This document shows, in pieces, positions 27,501 through 35,598 of a stretch of DNA of 39,252 nucleotides. The DNA is taken from NCBI GenBank assembly GCA_025963385.1, contig JAOPUT010000165.1:1-39252 (forward strand), written 5' to 3'. Each line of letters begins with the position of its first letter. Position 1 is the stretch's first letter. Below the pieces are notes generated by a model. That model saw only the letters and a program-made list of their open reading frames with translations, was not told where the DNA came from and did not search any database. The DNA comes from Mycobacterium sp. Its GTDB lineage: Bacteria > Actinomycetota > Actinomycetes > Mycobacteriales > Mycobacteriaceae. The position numbers and the translations under genes were made by a program.

Positions 27501-28307
27501 ATGTCCGTACCTGTTCCCAGTCCCGACGCGCGCGCCGTCGTCACCGGCGCCTCGCAGAACATCGGTGAGGCACTGGCCACCGAGCTCGCCGCCCGAGGGC
27601 ACCACCTGATCATCACTGCCCGACGCGAAGACGTGCTCACCGCGCTGGCGGACCGTTTGACCGGGCGCTACGGCGTCACCGTCGAGGTGCGTCCCGTCGA
27701 TCTGGCCGATCCCGGTCAACGCGCCGAACTGTGCGCCGAGCTGGCCGAGCGCAACATCTCGATACTGTGCGCCAACGCGGGCACGGCGACCTTCGGTCCG
27801 GTGGCCAACCTCGACGTCGACGGGGAGAAGGCGCAGGTGCAGCTGAACGTCCTCGGCGTCCACGACCTCGTACTGGCCGTGCTCCCGGGGATGGTCGCGC
27901 GCCGCGCGGGCGGAATCCTCATCTCCGGCTCCGCGGCTGGCAACTCGCCGATTCCCAACAACGCGACCTACGCGGCGTCCAAGGCGTTCGTGAACACGTT
28001 CAGCGAGTCCCTGCGCGGCGAGCTGAAGCCGCTCGGAATCCACGTCACCGTGCTCGCACCGGGACCGGTCCGCACCGAGCTGCCGAATCCCGACGAGCAG
28101 TCACTCGTCGAGAAGCTGATCCCGGACTTCCTGTGGATCTCGACCGAGCACACCGCGAAACTGTCGCTGGATGGCTTGGAGCGCAACAAGATGCGCGTCG
28201 TACCGGGGGTGACGTCCAAGGCGATGTCGGTGGCCAGTGGCTACGCGCCACGCTCGATCGTCACGCCGATCGTCGGCGCGGTGTACAAGAAACTCGGCGG
28301 CGAGTAG
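27501..28307 (+). CDS. cmrA: Mycolate beta-keto reductase CmrA (SDR)
   Basis: 268 aa classical SDR: cofactor motif TGASQNIG (residues 15-22), NAG (92-94), catalytic serine in ISGSAAG (about 142-144), Y157 and K161 in TYAASKAF. The C-terminus is longer than in simple SDRs (KMRVVPGVTSKAMSVASGYAPRSIV), as in the mycobacterial group. Its counterparts Rv2509 and the M. smegmatis orthologue reduce the beta-keto ester formed by Pks13 to give mature mycolic acid. Its presence between the Atg22-like and HerA-like genes is the conserved order, which supports the assignment and tells that the host makes mycolic acids. Confidence 0.9.
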   Translation: MSVPVPSPDARAVVTGASQNIGEALATELAARGHHLIITARREDVLTALADRLTGRYGVTVEVRPVDLADPGQRAELCAELAERNISILCANAGTATFGPVANLDVDGEKAQVQLNVLGVHDLVLAVLPGMVARRAGGILISGSAAGNSPIPNNATYAASKAFVNTFSESLRGELKPLGIHVTVLAPGPVRTELPNPDEQSLVEKLIPDFLWISTEHTAKLSLDGLERNKMRVVPGVTSKAMSVASGYAPRSIVTPIVGAVYKKLGGE

Positions 28308-28325
28308 CGCCGGTTCCGGCGAAGG

Positions 28326-29906
28326 TCAACGGCGCCGGCGCGTGCCCGTGCCGAACATGCTGCGGGTGATCTCGCGGCCTGCGACCGTGGCCGCGGAGCG
28401 GATGAAGCTCTTGAAGGCGGAGCTCCTGATCACTTCCTCGACCACGCTCGGCCCCTGCGACTCGGGCATCGAGATCCGCCCCTTGCCGGATGCGCTGGCG
28501 AGCCCGCCGCCTTCGCCGGTCACCGGAGGCGGTAGGGGCTCGGGCGGCGCCACCTTGGCGGTGAGCCGCTCGTAGGCGGATTCCCGGTCGATCGTCTGCC
28601 CGTACTCGGCCTGCAGCGGCGACGCCTTGGCCGCCGCGCTGATCGCCTCGTCACCGATGGTGCCCATCAGTGACCGCGGGGCACGCATCCTGGTCCATGC
28701 CACCGGTGTCGGGGCACCGTTCTCCGAAAGCACCGTGACGATCGCCTCGCCGATACCCAGTGACGTCAGGGCCGACTCCAGGTCGTACACCGAGGTCTTC
28801 GGATACGTGCGCACCGTCTTGGTGAGCGCCTTCTGGTCGTCGGGGGTGAAGGCCCGCAGGGCGTGTTGGACCCGCGCGCCCAGCTGCGAAAGCACGTTGT
28901 TGGGCACGTCGGTGGGGAGTTGGGTGCAGAAGAACACCCCGACGCCCTTCGAGCGGATCAGTTTGACGGTTTGCTCGACCTGGTCGAGGAACGCCTTCGA
29001 CGCGTCGGTGAAGAGCAGGTGCGCCTCGTCGAAGAAGAACACCAGCTTGGGCTTGTCGACGTCACCGATCTCGGGCAGCGTCGTGAACAGGTCGGCGAGG
29101 ACCCACATCAGGAACGTCGAGAACATCACCGGCCTGGCCGCCTGCGCACCCAGTTCCAGCAGCGTGATGACACCACGGCCCTGCGCGTCGAACCGCATCA
29201 GGTCCTTGGGCTCCAGCTCGGGCTCGCCGAAGAAGGTGTCGGCGCCCTCGGCCTCGAGGTTGATCAGGGCCCGCAGGATCACGCCCGCCGTGGTCGGCGA
29301 CACCGCGCCGAGGGCCTTCAGCTCCGGCTTGCCCTCGTCGCTAGTGAGGAACTGGATGACGGCCCGCAGATCCTTGATGTCGAGCAGCAGCTGCCCCTGC
29401 TGATCCGCCCAATGGAAGATCAGCCCGAGCGTAGATTCCTGAGTAGCGTTGAGCCCCAATACCTTCGACAACAGAATCGGACCGAAGCTGGTGATGGTGG
29501 CCCGCACCGGAACCCCGACACCCTCGGTGCCCAGCGACAGGAATTCGACGGGGAACGCGGTCGGCCTCCAGCTGTCCCCCGTGTCGGTGGCGCGCTGGGT
29601 GGTCTTGTCTCCCGGGGCCCCCGGCCGGGCCAGCCCGGAAAGGTCGCCCTTGACGTCGGCCATCACCACCGGCACTCCGGCCGCCGACAGCTGCTCGGCG
29701 AGCACCTGGAGCGACTTGGTCTTGCCGGTGCCGGTCGCTCCCGCGACCAGCCCGTGCCGGTTGACGGTGGCCAGCGGAATCCGCACCTGTGCGGTCGGGT
29801 CGACGGCACCGTCGACGACGATCGAACCCAGGTCGATGGCCTGCCCTGTGACGGCGTAACCAGCGGCGATCTGCTGCGCGGGAGTCGCAGACGATTCTGT
29901 GCTCAT
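28326..29906 (-). CDS. HerA-like/DUF853 ATPase (Rv2510c counterpart)
   Basis: 526 aa from ATG 29906. P-loop GATGTGKT (residues 56-63), Walker [12 protein letters not shown], and [31 protein letters not shown] as in the DUF853/HerA-like family. A proline/glycine-rich linker ([15 protein letters not shown]) and a basic C-terminal tail (FGTGTRRRR) follow. The family is predicted to be hexameric DNA-pumping ATPases related to HerA and FtsK, but the function of this branch is not established. It faces cmrA across a short gap on one side and is divergent from orn on the other, as in M. tuberculosis. Confidence 0.85.
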   Translation of the reverse strand: MSTESSATPAQQIAAGYAVTGQAIDLGSIVVDGAVDPTAQVRIPLATVNRHGLVAGATGTGKTKSLQVLAEQLSAAGVPVVMADVKGDLSGLARPGAPGDKTTQRATDTGDSWRPTAFPVEFLSLGTEGVGVPVRATITSFGPILLSKVLGLNATQESTLGLIFHWADQQGQLLLDIKDLRAVIQFLTSDEGKPELKALGAVSPTTAGVILRALINLEAEGADTFFGEPELEPKDLMRFDAQGRGVITLLELGAQAARPVMFSTFLMWVLADLFTTLPEIGDVDKPKLVFFFDEAHLLFTDASKAFLDQVEQTVKLIRSKGVGVFFCTQLPTDVPNNVLSQLGARVQHALRAFTPDDQKALTKTVRTYPKTSVYDLESALTSLGIGEAIVTVLSENGAPTPVAWTRMRAPRSLMGTIGDEAISAAAKASPLQAEYGQTIDRESAYERLTAKVAPPEPLPPPVTGEGGGLASASGKGRISMPESQGPSVVEEVIRSSAFKSFIRSAATVAGREITRSMFGTGTRRRR

Positions 29907-29988
29907 GCGCAGCGACACTACTGGGCGAGCCTCCATCGAGGAGGGTCTCGGCGGTCCCTGTCAGGCTGAACGAATACTGTTGACCGCT

Positions 29989-30636
29989 GTGCGTGACGAA
30001 CTGGTATGGATCGACTGCGAGATGACCGGGCTCGACCTCAAGTCAGACCGCCTCATCGAGATCGCCGTCCTGATCACCGACGGCGAGCTCAACCTGCTCG
30101 GCGACGGCCTCGACGTCGTGATCCACGCCGATGACGCCGCGCTCGACGGCATGGTCGACGTGGTGGCGACGATGCACCGCAAGTCGGGGCTCACCGAGGA
30201 GGTGAGGAGGTCCACCATCGACGTGCCCACTGCGGAGGCGATGGTCCTCGACTACATCCGAGGCCACGTGAAGCAGCCCAAGACCGCACCGCTGGCGGGC
30301 AACTCGATCGGCACAGACCGCGGGTTCATCGCAAGGGATATGCCTGCGCTGGACGACTTTCTGCATTACCGCATGATCGACGTCAGCTCGATCAAGGAGC
30401 TATGCCGTCGGTGGTATCCCCGTATCTACTTCGGGCAGCCGGAGAAGGGCCTGGCTCACCGCGCGCTCGCCGACATCCACGAGTCGATCCGCGAGTTGAA
30501 GTACTACCGGAGCACCGCCTTCGTGGCACCGCCAGGGCCTTCGACCAGCGACATCGCCGCGGTCGCCGCGGAGCTCGGACCGCAGGGTGACGGCGAGAAG
30601 CCGGCTGATTCGGCTGCAGACCACCCGAGCGGCTAA
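29989..30636 (+). CDS. orn: Oligoribonuclease
   Basis: 215 aa from GTG 29989. DEDDh exonuclease: D9 and E11 in [11 protein letters not shown], the third acid in [16 protein letters not shown], and the H/D pair in [14 protein letters not shown]. The sequence is nearly that of mycobacterial Orn in its core ([20 protein letters not shown]). A variable acidic tail of about 35 residues follows, as in other mycobacteria. It degrades 2-5-nt RNA and pGpG/pApA to mononucleotides in the cytoplasm. It lies 27 bp upstream of tRNA-His, the arrangement seen in M. tuberculosis. Confidence 0.95.
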   Translation: MRDELVWIDCEMTGLDLKSDRLIEIAVLITDGELNLLGDGLDVVIHADDAALDGMVDVVATMHRKSGLTEEVRRSTIDVPTAEAMVLDYIRGHVKQPKTAPLAGNSIGTDRGFIARDMPALDDFLHYRMIDVSSIKELCRRWYPRIYFGQPEKGLAHRALADIHESIRELKYYRSTAFVAPPGPSTSDIAAVAAELGPQGDGEKPADSAADHPSG

Positions 30637-30662
30637 GATCGACGGGCCGCCTCGGCGGCAAT

Positions 30663-30736
30663 GGTGGCTGTAGTTCAGTTGGTAGAGCACCAGGTTGTGA
30701 TCCTGGAAGTCGCGGGTTCGAGCCCCGTCAGCCACC
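30663..30736 (+). tRNA. hisT: tRNA-His(GTG), integration target
   Basis: Acceptor stem GTGGCTG (30664-30670) pairs with CAGCCAC (30729-30735). G at 30663 can be the extra G-1 pairing with C73 at 30736, the identity mark of tRNA-His. The anticodon stem CCAGG/CCTGG encloses TTGTGAT with anticodon GTG at 30697-30699. CCA is not encoded. The gene is complete although an element is inserted in it: the part downstream of the crossover is supplied by the element. Confidence 0.97.
30691..30716. repeat. attL-like core in the tRNA-His anticodon arm
   Basis: The 26 bases from the anticodon stem to the start of the T arm (beginning CAGGTTGTGATCCTGG) recur at 39227-39252 with one mismatch (A at 30708, T at 39244). 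A tyrosine integrase next to the second copy marks these as the att sites of an integrated element of about 8.5 kb. The repeat may be longer because the window ends inside the second copy. Confidence 0.9.
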
Positions 30737-30745
30737 CCGCAGGTC

Positions 30746-30765
30746 GGAGGGCGTTTTCGCCCTCC
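30746..30765 (+). terminator. Hairpin terminator after tRNA-His
   Basis: A perfect 8-bp stem GGAGGGCG/CGCCCTCC with a TTTT loop, 10 bp after the tRNA end and followed by CACCTTTTGC. It lies on the element side of the crossover, so the integrated element appears to supply the tRNA terminator. Confidence 0.75.
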
Positions 30766-30787
30766 CACCTTTTGCATTCCATTGGCG

Positions 30788-30806
30788 TTTGCACCCTTAC
30801 TGCAAC
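30788..30806 (+). promoter_or_regulatory. Candidate integrase arm-type site near attL
   Basis: TTTGCACCCTTACTGCAAC matches 16 of 19 bases with 39098-39116 next to the integrase gene, in the same orientation. Paired copies near both ends of an element are what arm-type integrase sites look like. This role is inferred only from position and similarity. Confidence 0.4.
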
Positions 30807-31048
30807 CCCAGGCGTGCGTCGAGTCTCCCGCCATCTCGGCGAGGCGTGCCGGGGCCACAGTGATTCTGGCCGTACGGTGAGGTGGCGACTTGAGAGAAGT
30901 CGTACCGAGCGCTGGCTCGACCGATGTGACCCACACCATTGCGTCCTCAGCTTGGACTACATCTCACGGTATGATTATCGAACCCCCATCTCGGGTAGCC
31001 TAGTGGTGAGCGCCGAGTATCAGGCTCGGTAGACGTGTGGGGAAATCC
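30807..31048. other. Left-end intergenic stretch of the element
   Basis: With the two sites just upstream, this completes a gene-free gap of about 310 bp after the tRNA. TATGAT at 30970-30975 is a possible -10 box for the 132-aa gene at 31049, but no good -35 is seen. No coding frame here is convincing. Confidence 0.4.
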
Positions 31049-31447
31049 ATGGTCGTAGATACCACTGCGCCGCACCGGTCCATGTTGGGCACGTCTGTAG
31101 AGAACGTGGCCAGCCGAGATGCGGTCGAGTCGGTGTTGGTGACCGCCGAATCTGGCGATTTGGAATTCTGCGTCGAAACCCTCACTCACGGCTTAGCAAG
31201 ATCCATGCCCCTCGCGATTGAGATCGATGGTTCGGCGCTGAGCGTCGTTGTATGGGTAACCGACGTGTCGCCTTCCAACGACTCGTACGGCGGACGGTGC
31301 CTTACCGCTGTGATCACCGACGTTGCCTCCCATGACTCCGGGTTATGGATGCCGCAGCTCAATATCCGGTGCGAAATCTATTTCCACCTCGATCCGATCA
31401 CGCAGAGGATCGCCGCTGAAGGCGTGCTCTCCTACGGTAGCCGTTGA
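31049..31447 (+). CDS. Unknown 132-aa protein, first gene of the cargo module
   Basis: From ATG 31049, preceded by GGGGA; GTG 31037 would add four residues. No family is recognised. It has no signal peptide or membrane helix. The composition is acidic with many beta-strand-like stretches (LAIEIDGSALSVVVWVTDV, GRCLTAVITDVA, NIRCEIYFHLD), which suggests a compact beta-rich domain. It is co-directional with the SIR2 gene 60 bp downstream and shares its lower-GC codon use, unlike the backbone. It could be a partner or inhibitor of the SIR2 protein, or unrelated cargo. The gap contains an A/T-rich promoter-like box, so the two genes may also be transcribed separately. Confidence 0.6.
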   Translation: MVVDTTAPHRSMLGTSVENVASRDAVESVLVTAESGDLEFCVETLTHGLARSMPLAIEIDGSALSVVVWVTDVSPSNDSYGGRCLTAVITDVASHDSGLWMPQLNIRCEIYFHLDPITQRIAAEGVLSYGSR

Positions 31448-31493
31448 GTTTGCGACACTTGACCTGACAACCCTCCGCGGATCGTCATCACCG

Positions 31494-31507
31494 TATATAA
31501 ATGTGGC
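31494..31507 (+). promoter_or_regulatory. A/T-rich promoter-like box immediately before the SIR2 gene
   Basis: TATATAAAT (31494-31502) ends only a few bases before the ATG at 31508, and there is no Shine-Dalgarno sequence. If it is a -10 element, transcription would begin at or next to the ATG and the mRNA would be leaderless, a common arrangement in mycobacteria. No -35 match is seen, so this is tentative. Confidence 0.3.
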
Positions 31508-34500
31508 ATGACGCGTGGAGATCTGTTGTCGGCGCTTCGCCGGGGGAAAGTAACTGTAGTTTGCGGTGCGGGAGTAAGTTCAGCGACCGACCGCGCGACG
31601 CCGTACAGCTCATGGTCGGCGCTCATCGATGAAGGCATCAAGTACGTAGTTGAGAACGATCCTGACGAGGAACCCTGGGCAGAACTCGCGAAATCATCGA
31701 TGAAGATTGCACGACGTCCCAACGACTTGATTGCAGTTGCTCAAGCCATTCAAGAACGACTCGGCCCGAATGAGTTCAGGCTGTGGCTGCAGAAGACAGT
31801 CGGGGCGATGAAACCGAATAGCCGTCGGCTCGTGGAGTCAATAAACCAATTCGACGCACCGATCGCGACAACCAACTACGATACGCTGATTGAACGGGTT
31901 CTGGGGAGAGAAAGCACTACCTGGAAAGAGCCCGCCAATATGCAACTAGCGATCTCAGGCGCTCACAAATTTGTGATGCACCTGCACGGAATCTGGTCGG
32001 CACCCGATACTGTCATATTTGGCAGTGAGTCATATGGCGCTATCAAGGGAAACAGCAGCGCTCAGTTCATTCAAGAACTTATCGGCGGTGGCACATCGAT
32101 GCTTTTCATCGGTGCTAGCGGCACCCTTGACGACCCCAATCTATCGTCGCTAATCGCTCGACTCGATTACCTTGTGCCTGAGTCGACTAACAAACATTAC
32201 CTGCTCTGCACTGACCAGCAGTTCGCGAAACTTAAGGACTCTTACGCAGGTAAGCAGATTGTGTTGCTGAGCTGTGGGCCGACACATGACGGATTACCAG
32301 CGTACTTAGACAAGCTCGCCGCTGAGATCGCGAACCCGCCGCCAGAACAACTCCAACAAGTCAGCCGCGACCACAATGCCAACGCTCGCGGAGCTTTGTT
32401 ACATCGAGTCCGTCTAGAGTCGCCTCTAATTGCGAATGATTACGCGCGGACAGCTAGTACGTCGGTGCAAGACCTTTTAATTCCACCCATCCTGCTTCCC
32501 GCGCCCCACGAAGACATCATCGCCAGCCTCGATGAATTCAAGCCCGGCCAGACCATCCGCTGCAATCCAGTCGAAGAGACCGAGGACCGTTCGCTCCTGA
32601 TGCTTGTCGGAGATGAGACAAGTGGCCTCACTGGCGGACTCGAGTGGCTGCTGCTGCAGCTGAGCGGCACGAACGAGGATCTCGTCCCCGTGTTGGTGGA
32701 TTTCACTTCTCTGACCTCAGGTTCGAAATCACTCGAGCGACTGGTGCGCCGGCAGCTTGGAGATAATTCGCCCGTAGCTCCGGCTCAACCCTTAAACAAT
32801 ATTGCGCTGGCCGTCGATAACGTGCCGGGAACATCACCTCGGCTAAATGGGCTCTTGAATGAGCTGAAGAGTAACTGGATCTCAGTGTGCTACATCGGGT
32901 GTAAGACTAATCACCATAGCAAGCTGTTGGAGTCGATGCGGGAGTCTGACCTCGAGCCGAGAATCCGATACCTCGGTCAAGTAACGAAGAATGACACTTT
33001 AGAGCTAGCCAAGCTGGCAGTCGGCCCCGAACGTGCTCCCAAGATGGCGGCGAAAGTTTATTCCACGATTGAAGCCGAGTCCCTGTCACGCACGCCTCTC
33101 ACGGTAGCCCTGCTCTTGAACATTTTCGCCCACACAACCCTCACGATCAAGTCCATCTCATCCACAAGTTTGCTCGACTTATTCGTCGACTCACTGCTGG
33201 GCCGAGGTGACTTACTTGAGGATTCACGTGTATCGATTGACGCGCGAGAGAGAGAAGCGATTCTTGCGGCCCTCGCAGAGCATTACTGTGTCAAACTAGC
33301 ATCGGCGTTGAGCGAAACCGACGTCGTGAAGTATTTCGAAGAGCTTTTCTCAGCCTGGGGTTGGAATGAAAGTCCGTCAGCCGTTCTGGAGAATTTGAAA
33401 TCACGGCACATACTCCGTAGCCATGTAAGTGATGCGAAAATGGTCAGCTTTGCTCAGACTAGTTATCTCTATCTTTTTGCAGCTAAACGTGCTGCCGAAG
33501 ATATAGGCTTCCGTGACTTTCTACTCACGAAACCGCTGATATATGCGCCGGTTCTCACGCACTATGCAGCGTTGGTGCGTAATGATCCCGTCCTGTTAAG
33601 CAAGGTAGCAGATCTTATCGATCAGGGCAGCAAAAGCGTGGTTAGGTCGACGCTTTTTCGTTCGAACGGCGAAACAAATTCCCGGACTCCGCTTCTTTCT
33701 GCACTGATCGAGAATGCTGACGATGGAACCTCATTTCGTCGGAACTTCGTCGACGAGGCCGAGGCCGAGGCCGAGGCCGAGGAAGAGGCCGAGGAAGAGG
33801 AAGAGAACGATGATGACGATGATGACGATGATAGCGTCGTTAAATCGGCTTACGTCGGTAAAGATGCAGTAGGCGCAGGTGGACGCATCGTCCTTAAAAC
33901 GGCCAAGATACGGGAGGAAGACGAGCAACACCTGTTGTACATGGTCGAACACAGGGGCACATATATAAGCGCCGAACCCTTTCCCACGGAAGATATTGAG
34001 TCGGCACCCGAAGCCTACCGCGCAGCAGTGCTACTTAACCTTGTGTCACAGGTGCTTCGCGATTCCGAGCTGGTGCGCGACTCCGCGTTGAAAGTAACCA
34101 CCCTCACCGCCGCACTACGGCTATGGGCGGAATACGTGTACCTGCTAGAGACCGATGCAGGCCTCAGGGATTTAGTCACGGAAATGGTTAAGGCGCTTGG
34201 AGAACTAGTAGGCGTCAAAGAGTCAAAGAGGGATGCCTTCGAAGAATTTATGGCGGCCGACTTCCCATTGTTGATGGCGACGCAGGAAATGAATCACTCG
34301 CTCGCCTCGCGGAAACTTGAACTGCCCTTAAAGGCGTGTATTGAGGAGGCGCTAGGTCAGGATGACCTCGAACCCCGGGTGATGGGCACCATCCTGGCCT
34401 GGGGCTGTGGATTTACCACCTGGCCTAGCTACTTTGTCAACCTGGCGAAAAATGAGCCGCTTAGCTCAGAACTAACTGTCCTGATGTTGAAGTTAGTGCG

Positions 34501-34735
34501 GATCTCATACCTTCTAGACGCTCTGACAGCAACCCAGATTCGGCAGATAGAAGAATTTGTAACCCTTATCATCGTCGCGAAGTCTACAAACTCCCAGCGA
34601 CACTCGTTGATACATGCGAAGCGCAACGCTGACGAGCAAGTCACGAAGTGGCGGGAGATGCGTGCCAAGTTCATTGCAAGCAACAAGTCACGGGGGTGGA
34701 GAAGGGACCCCTTACGGGCTATCCCTGACGATTGA
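31508..34735 (+). CDS. SIR2-type NADase fused to a degenerate STAND-like NTPase and helical C-terminus; predicted anti-phage effector
   Basis: 1075 aa. The N-terminal SIR2 domain (about residues 1-275) keeps the NAD-binding CGAGVS (19-24), TTNYDTLIE (121-129) with the conserved Asn and Asp, the catalytic His in MHLHGIW (about 160), and LFIGASGTLDDPNL (199-212). A central domain (about 330-560) has the STAND order: LMLVGDETSGLT fits GxxxxGK[S/T] but with Leu instead of Lys, then NIALAVDNVP as Walker B, and SRTPLTVALLLNIF as in STAND proteins. An acidic tract (about 749-774) links to an all-helical C-terminal part (about 800-1075), a likely sensor. SIR2-STAND proteins act in phage defence by depleting NAD+. 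The gene sits as cargo in an integrated element, has lower GC than the backbone, and no membrane segment. Confidence 0.85.
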   Translation: MTRGDLLSALRRGKVTVVCGAGVSSATDRATPYSSWSALIDEGIKYVVENDPDEEPWAELAKSSMKIARRPNDLIAVAQAIQERLGPNEFRLWLQKTVGAMKPNSRRLVESINQFDAPIATTNYDTLIERVLGRESTTWKEPANMQLAISGAHKFVMHLHGIWSAPDTVIFGSESYGAIKGNSSAQFIQELIGGGTSMLFIGASGTLDDPNLSSLIARLDYLVPESTNKHYLLCTDQQFAKLKDSYAGKQIVLLSCGPTHDGLPAYLDKLAAEIANPPPEQLQQVSRDHNANARGALLHRVRLESPLIANDYARTASTSVQDLLIPPILLPAPHEDIIASLDEFKPGQTIRCNPVEETEDRSLLMLVGDETSGLTGGLEWLLLQLSGTNEDLVPVLVDFTSLTSGSKSLERLVRRQLGDNSPVAPAQPLNNIALAVDNVPGTSPRLNGLLNELKSNWISVCYIGCKTNHHSKLLESMRESDLEPRIRYLGQVTKNDTLELAKLAVGPERAPKMAAKVYSTIEAESLSRTPLTVALLLNIFAHTTLTIKSISSTSLLDLFVDSLLGRGDLLEDSRVSIDAREREAILAALAEHYCVKLASALSETDVVKYFEELFSAWGWNESPSAVLENLKSRHILRSHVSDAKMVSFAQTSYLYLFAAKRAAEDIGFRDFLLTKPLIYAPVLTHYAALVRNDPVLLSKVADLIDQGSKSVVRSTLFRSNGETNSRTPLLSALIENADDGTSFRRNFVDEAEAEAEAEEEAEEEEENDDDDDDDDSVVKSAYVGKDAVGAGGRIVLKTAKIREEDEQHLLYMVEHRGTYISAEPFPTEDIESAPEAYRAAVLLNLVSQVLRDSELVRDSALKVTTLTAALRLWAEYVYLLETDAGLRDLVTEMVKALGELVGVKESKRDAFEEFMAADFPLLMATQEMNHSLASRKLELPLKACIEEALGQDDLEPRVMGTILAWGCGFTTWPSYFVNLAKNEPLSSELTVLMLKLVRISYLLDALTATQIRQIEEFVTLIIVAKSTNSQRHSLIHAKRNADEQVTKWREMRAKFIASNKSRGWRRDPLRAIPDD
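33751..33832 (+). repeat. In-frame short repeats coding an acidic Glu/Ala then Asp tract
   Basis: GAGGCC repeated four times from 33755, then GAG/GAA-rich DNA, then GATGATGAC twice and GATGAT. It encodes a run of Glu/Ala followed by a run of Asp between the middle and C-terminal parts of the SIR2 protein. Units are multiples of three, so changes in copy number would alter linker length without a frameshift. Confidence 0.9.
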
Positions 34736-34812
34736 TGAAAGGGAACGTCGAGCCGACCTCTCAGCGGGGTCTTCGAGAAATGCCAGATGTGGTGATCAAG
34801 GTGGGCCAAAGA

Positions 34813-34838
34813 ACCTTCACCCGCTCATCGGGGAAGGT
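34813..34838. terminator. Hairpin between convergent SIR2 and resolvase genes
   Basis: ACCTTC-A-CCC pairs with GGG-GAAGGT around a 7-base loop, giving a 9-bp stem with one bulged A. It lies between the two convergent stop codons (34735 and 34842). There is no T-run, as is usual in mycobacteria, so a bidirectional terminator role is likely but not certain. Confidence 0.5.
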
Positions 34839-34841
34839 CCG

Positions 34842-35459
34842 CTAGCCCGATGCTTCCGCAGCGGTAGGTTCGGCAGCGAGGACTCGATAAACAGTCGCTC
34901 GGCTCACGCCCAGCGCGCTCGCAATGGTGCTCGCGCTCTCACCGCTGGCGTGCATGCGTTGCGCCAGCGCGGTTTTGGACGAATTAAGCGCCTTCGGGCG
35001 ACCAATTGACTGACCGCGTGCGCGTCGAGCATCCCGCGCTGCGGCTCGGCGTTCCTTGCCGAGTTCTAGCTCCAGCTCCGCAAGACTAGCGAGAACACCG
35101 GCCACCATGCGCCCCGAGGCGTTTGACGTGTCGATGCCTTCTCGTAGAGACCGCAGCACGATCCCGCGCTCACCAAGGTCGCGGATAGTTGTCATCACTT
35201 CGGCGGCGTTACGCCCCAGCCGATCAATTCCCGCAACCACTATGGCGTCGCCTTCGCGTGCGTAGTCGAGCAGCGCGGCGAGTCCGCGACGCTCATGACG
35301 CGTGGACGTTCCGGACAGCTTGTCGCTGTAAACGCGGGCACGATCAACACCCGCTTCGGTGAGTGCGTCTACCTGCTGGTCGAGAGACTGGTGGGCAGTG
35401 CTGACACGGGCGTAGCCGAGTTGGGTTCCGATGACAGCGGGCATGGGGTCGATAGCCAT
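34842..35459 (-). CDS. Serine recombinase (resolvase/invertase, TnpR-Pin type)
   Basis: 205 aa from ATG 35459; ATG 35444 is an alternative and neither has a clear Shine-Dalgarno. The N-terminal catalytic domain carries GYARVSTAHQSLDQQ with nucleophile S20. VYSDKLSGTSTRHERRGLAALLDYAREGD and VAGIDRLGRNAAEVMTTI follow, the Arg-rich active-site pattern of small serine recombinases. A long helix leads to a C-terminal helix-turn-helix (GESASTIASALGVSRATVYRVL). It catalyses site-specific recombination between short res-type sites. There is no transposase nearby. It may be a leftover of a Tn3- or IS607-like unit, or may serve the element, for example for cointegrate resolution or cargo exchange. Candidate sites lie at 35468-35598. 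Confidence 0.9.
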   Translation of the reverse strand: MAIDPMPAVIGTQLGYARVSTAHQSLDQQVDALTEAGVDRARVYSDKLSGTSTRHERRGLAALLDYAREGDAIVVAGIDRLGRNAAEVMTTIRDLGERGIVLRSLREGIDTSNASGRMVAGVLASLAELELELGKERRAAARDARRARGQSIGRPKALNSSKTALAQRMHASGESASTIASALGVSRATVYRVLAAEPTAAEASG

Positions 35460-35467
35460 AGCACATC

Positions 35468-35598
35468 GTCTCAGAAGTATCAGAACACGTCAATATGAGA
35501 AAGGCGTTTTGGGGTGCCTTTTGAGACAATTCGGCCTGGAGCTATTTGGGAGACAGTCGGCCTCGATGTGACCGTCGCAAATCTTTAGTTCTGAGACA
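35468..35598. promoter_or_regulatory. Candidate res region for the serine recombinase
   Basis: Directly upstream of the resolvase start are GTCTCAGAA (35468-35476) and its perfect inverse TTCTGAGAC (35589-35597). Between and including these, GAGACA occurs in direct repeat at 35523, 35550 and 35593. The first two copies also share a downstream TCGGCCT. Multiple short inverted and direct copies of one motif upstream of the gene is the layout of res sites in Tn3-type systems. Confidence 0.5.
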
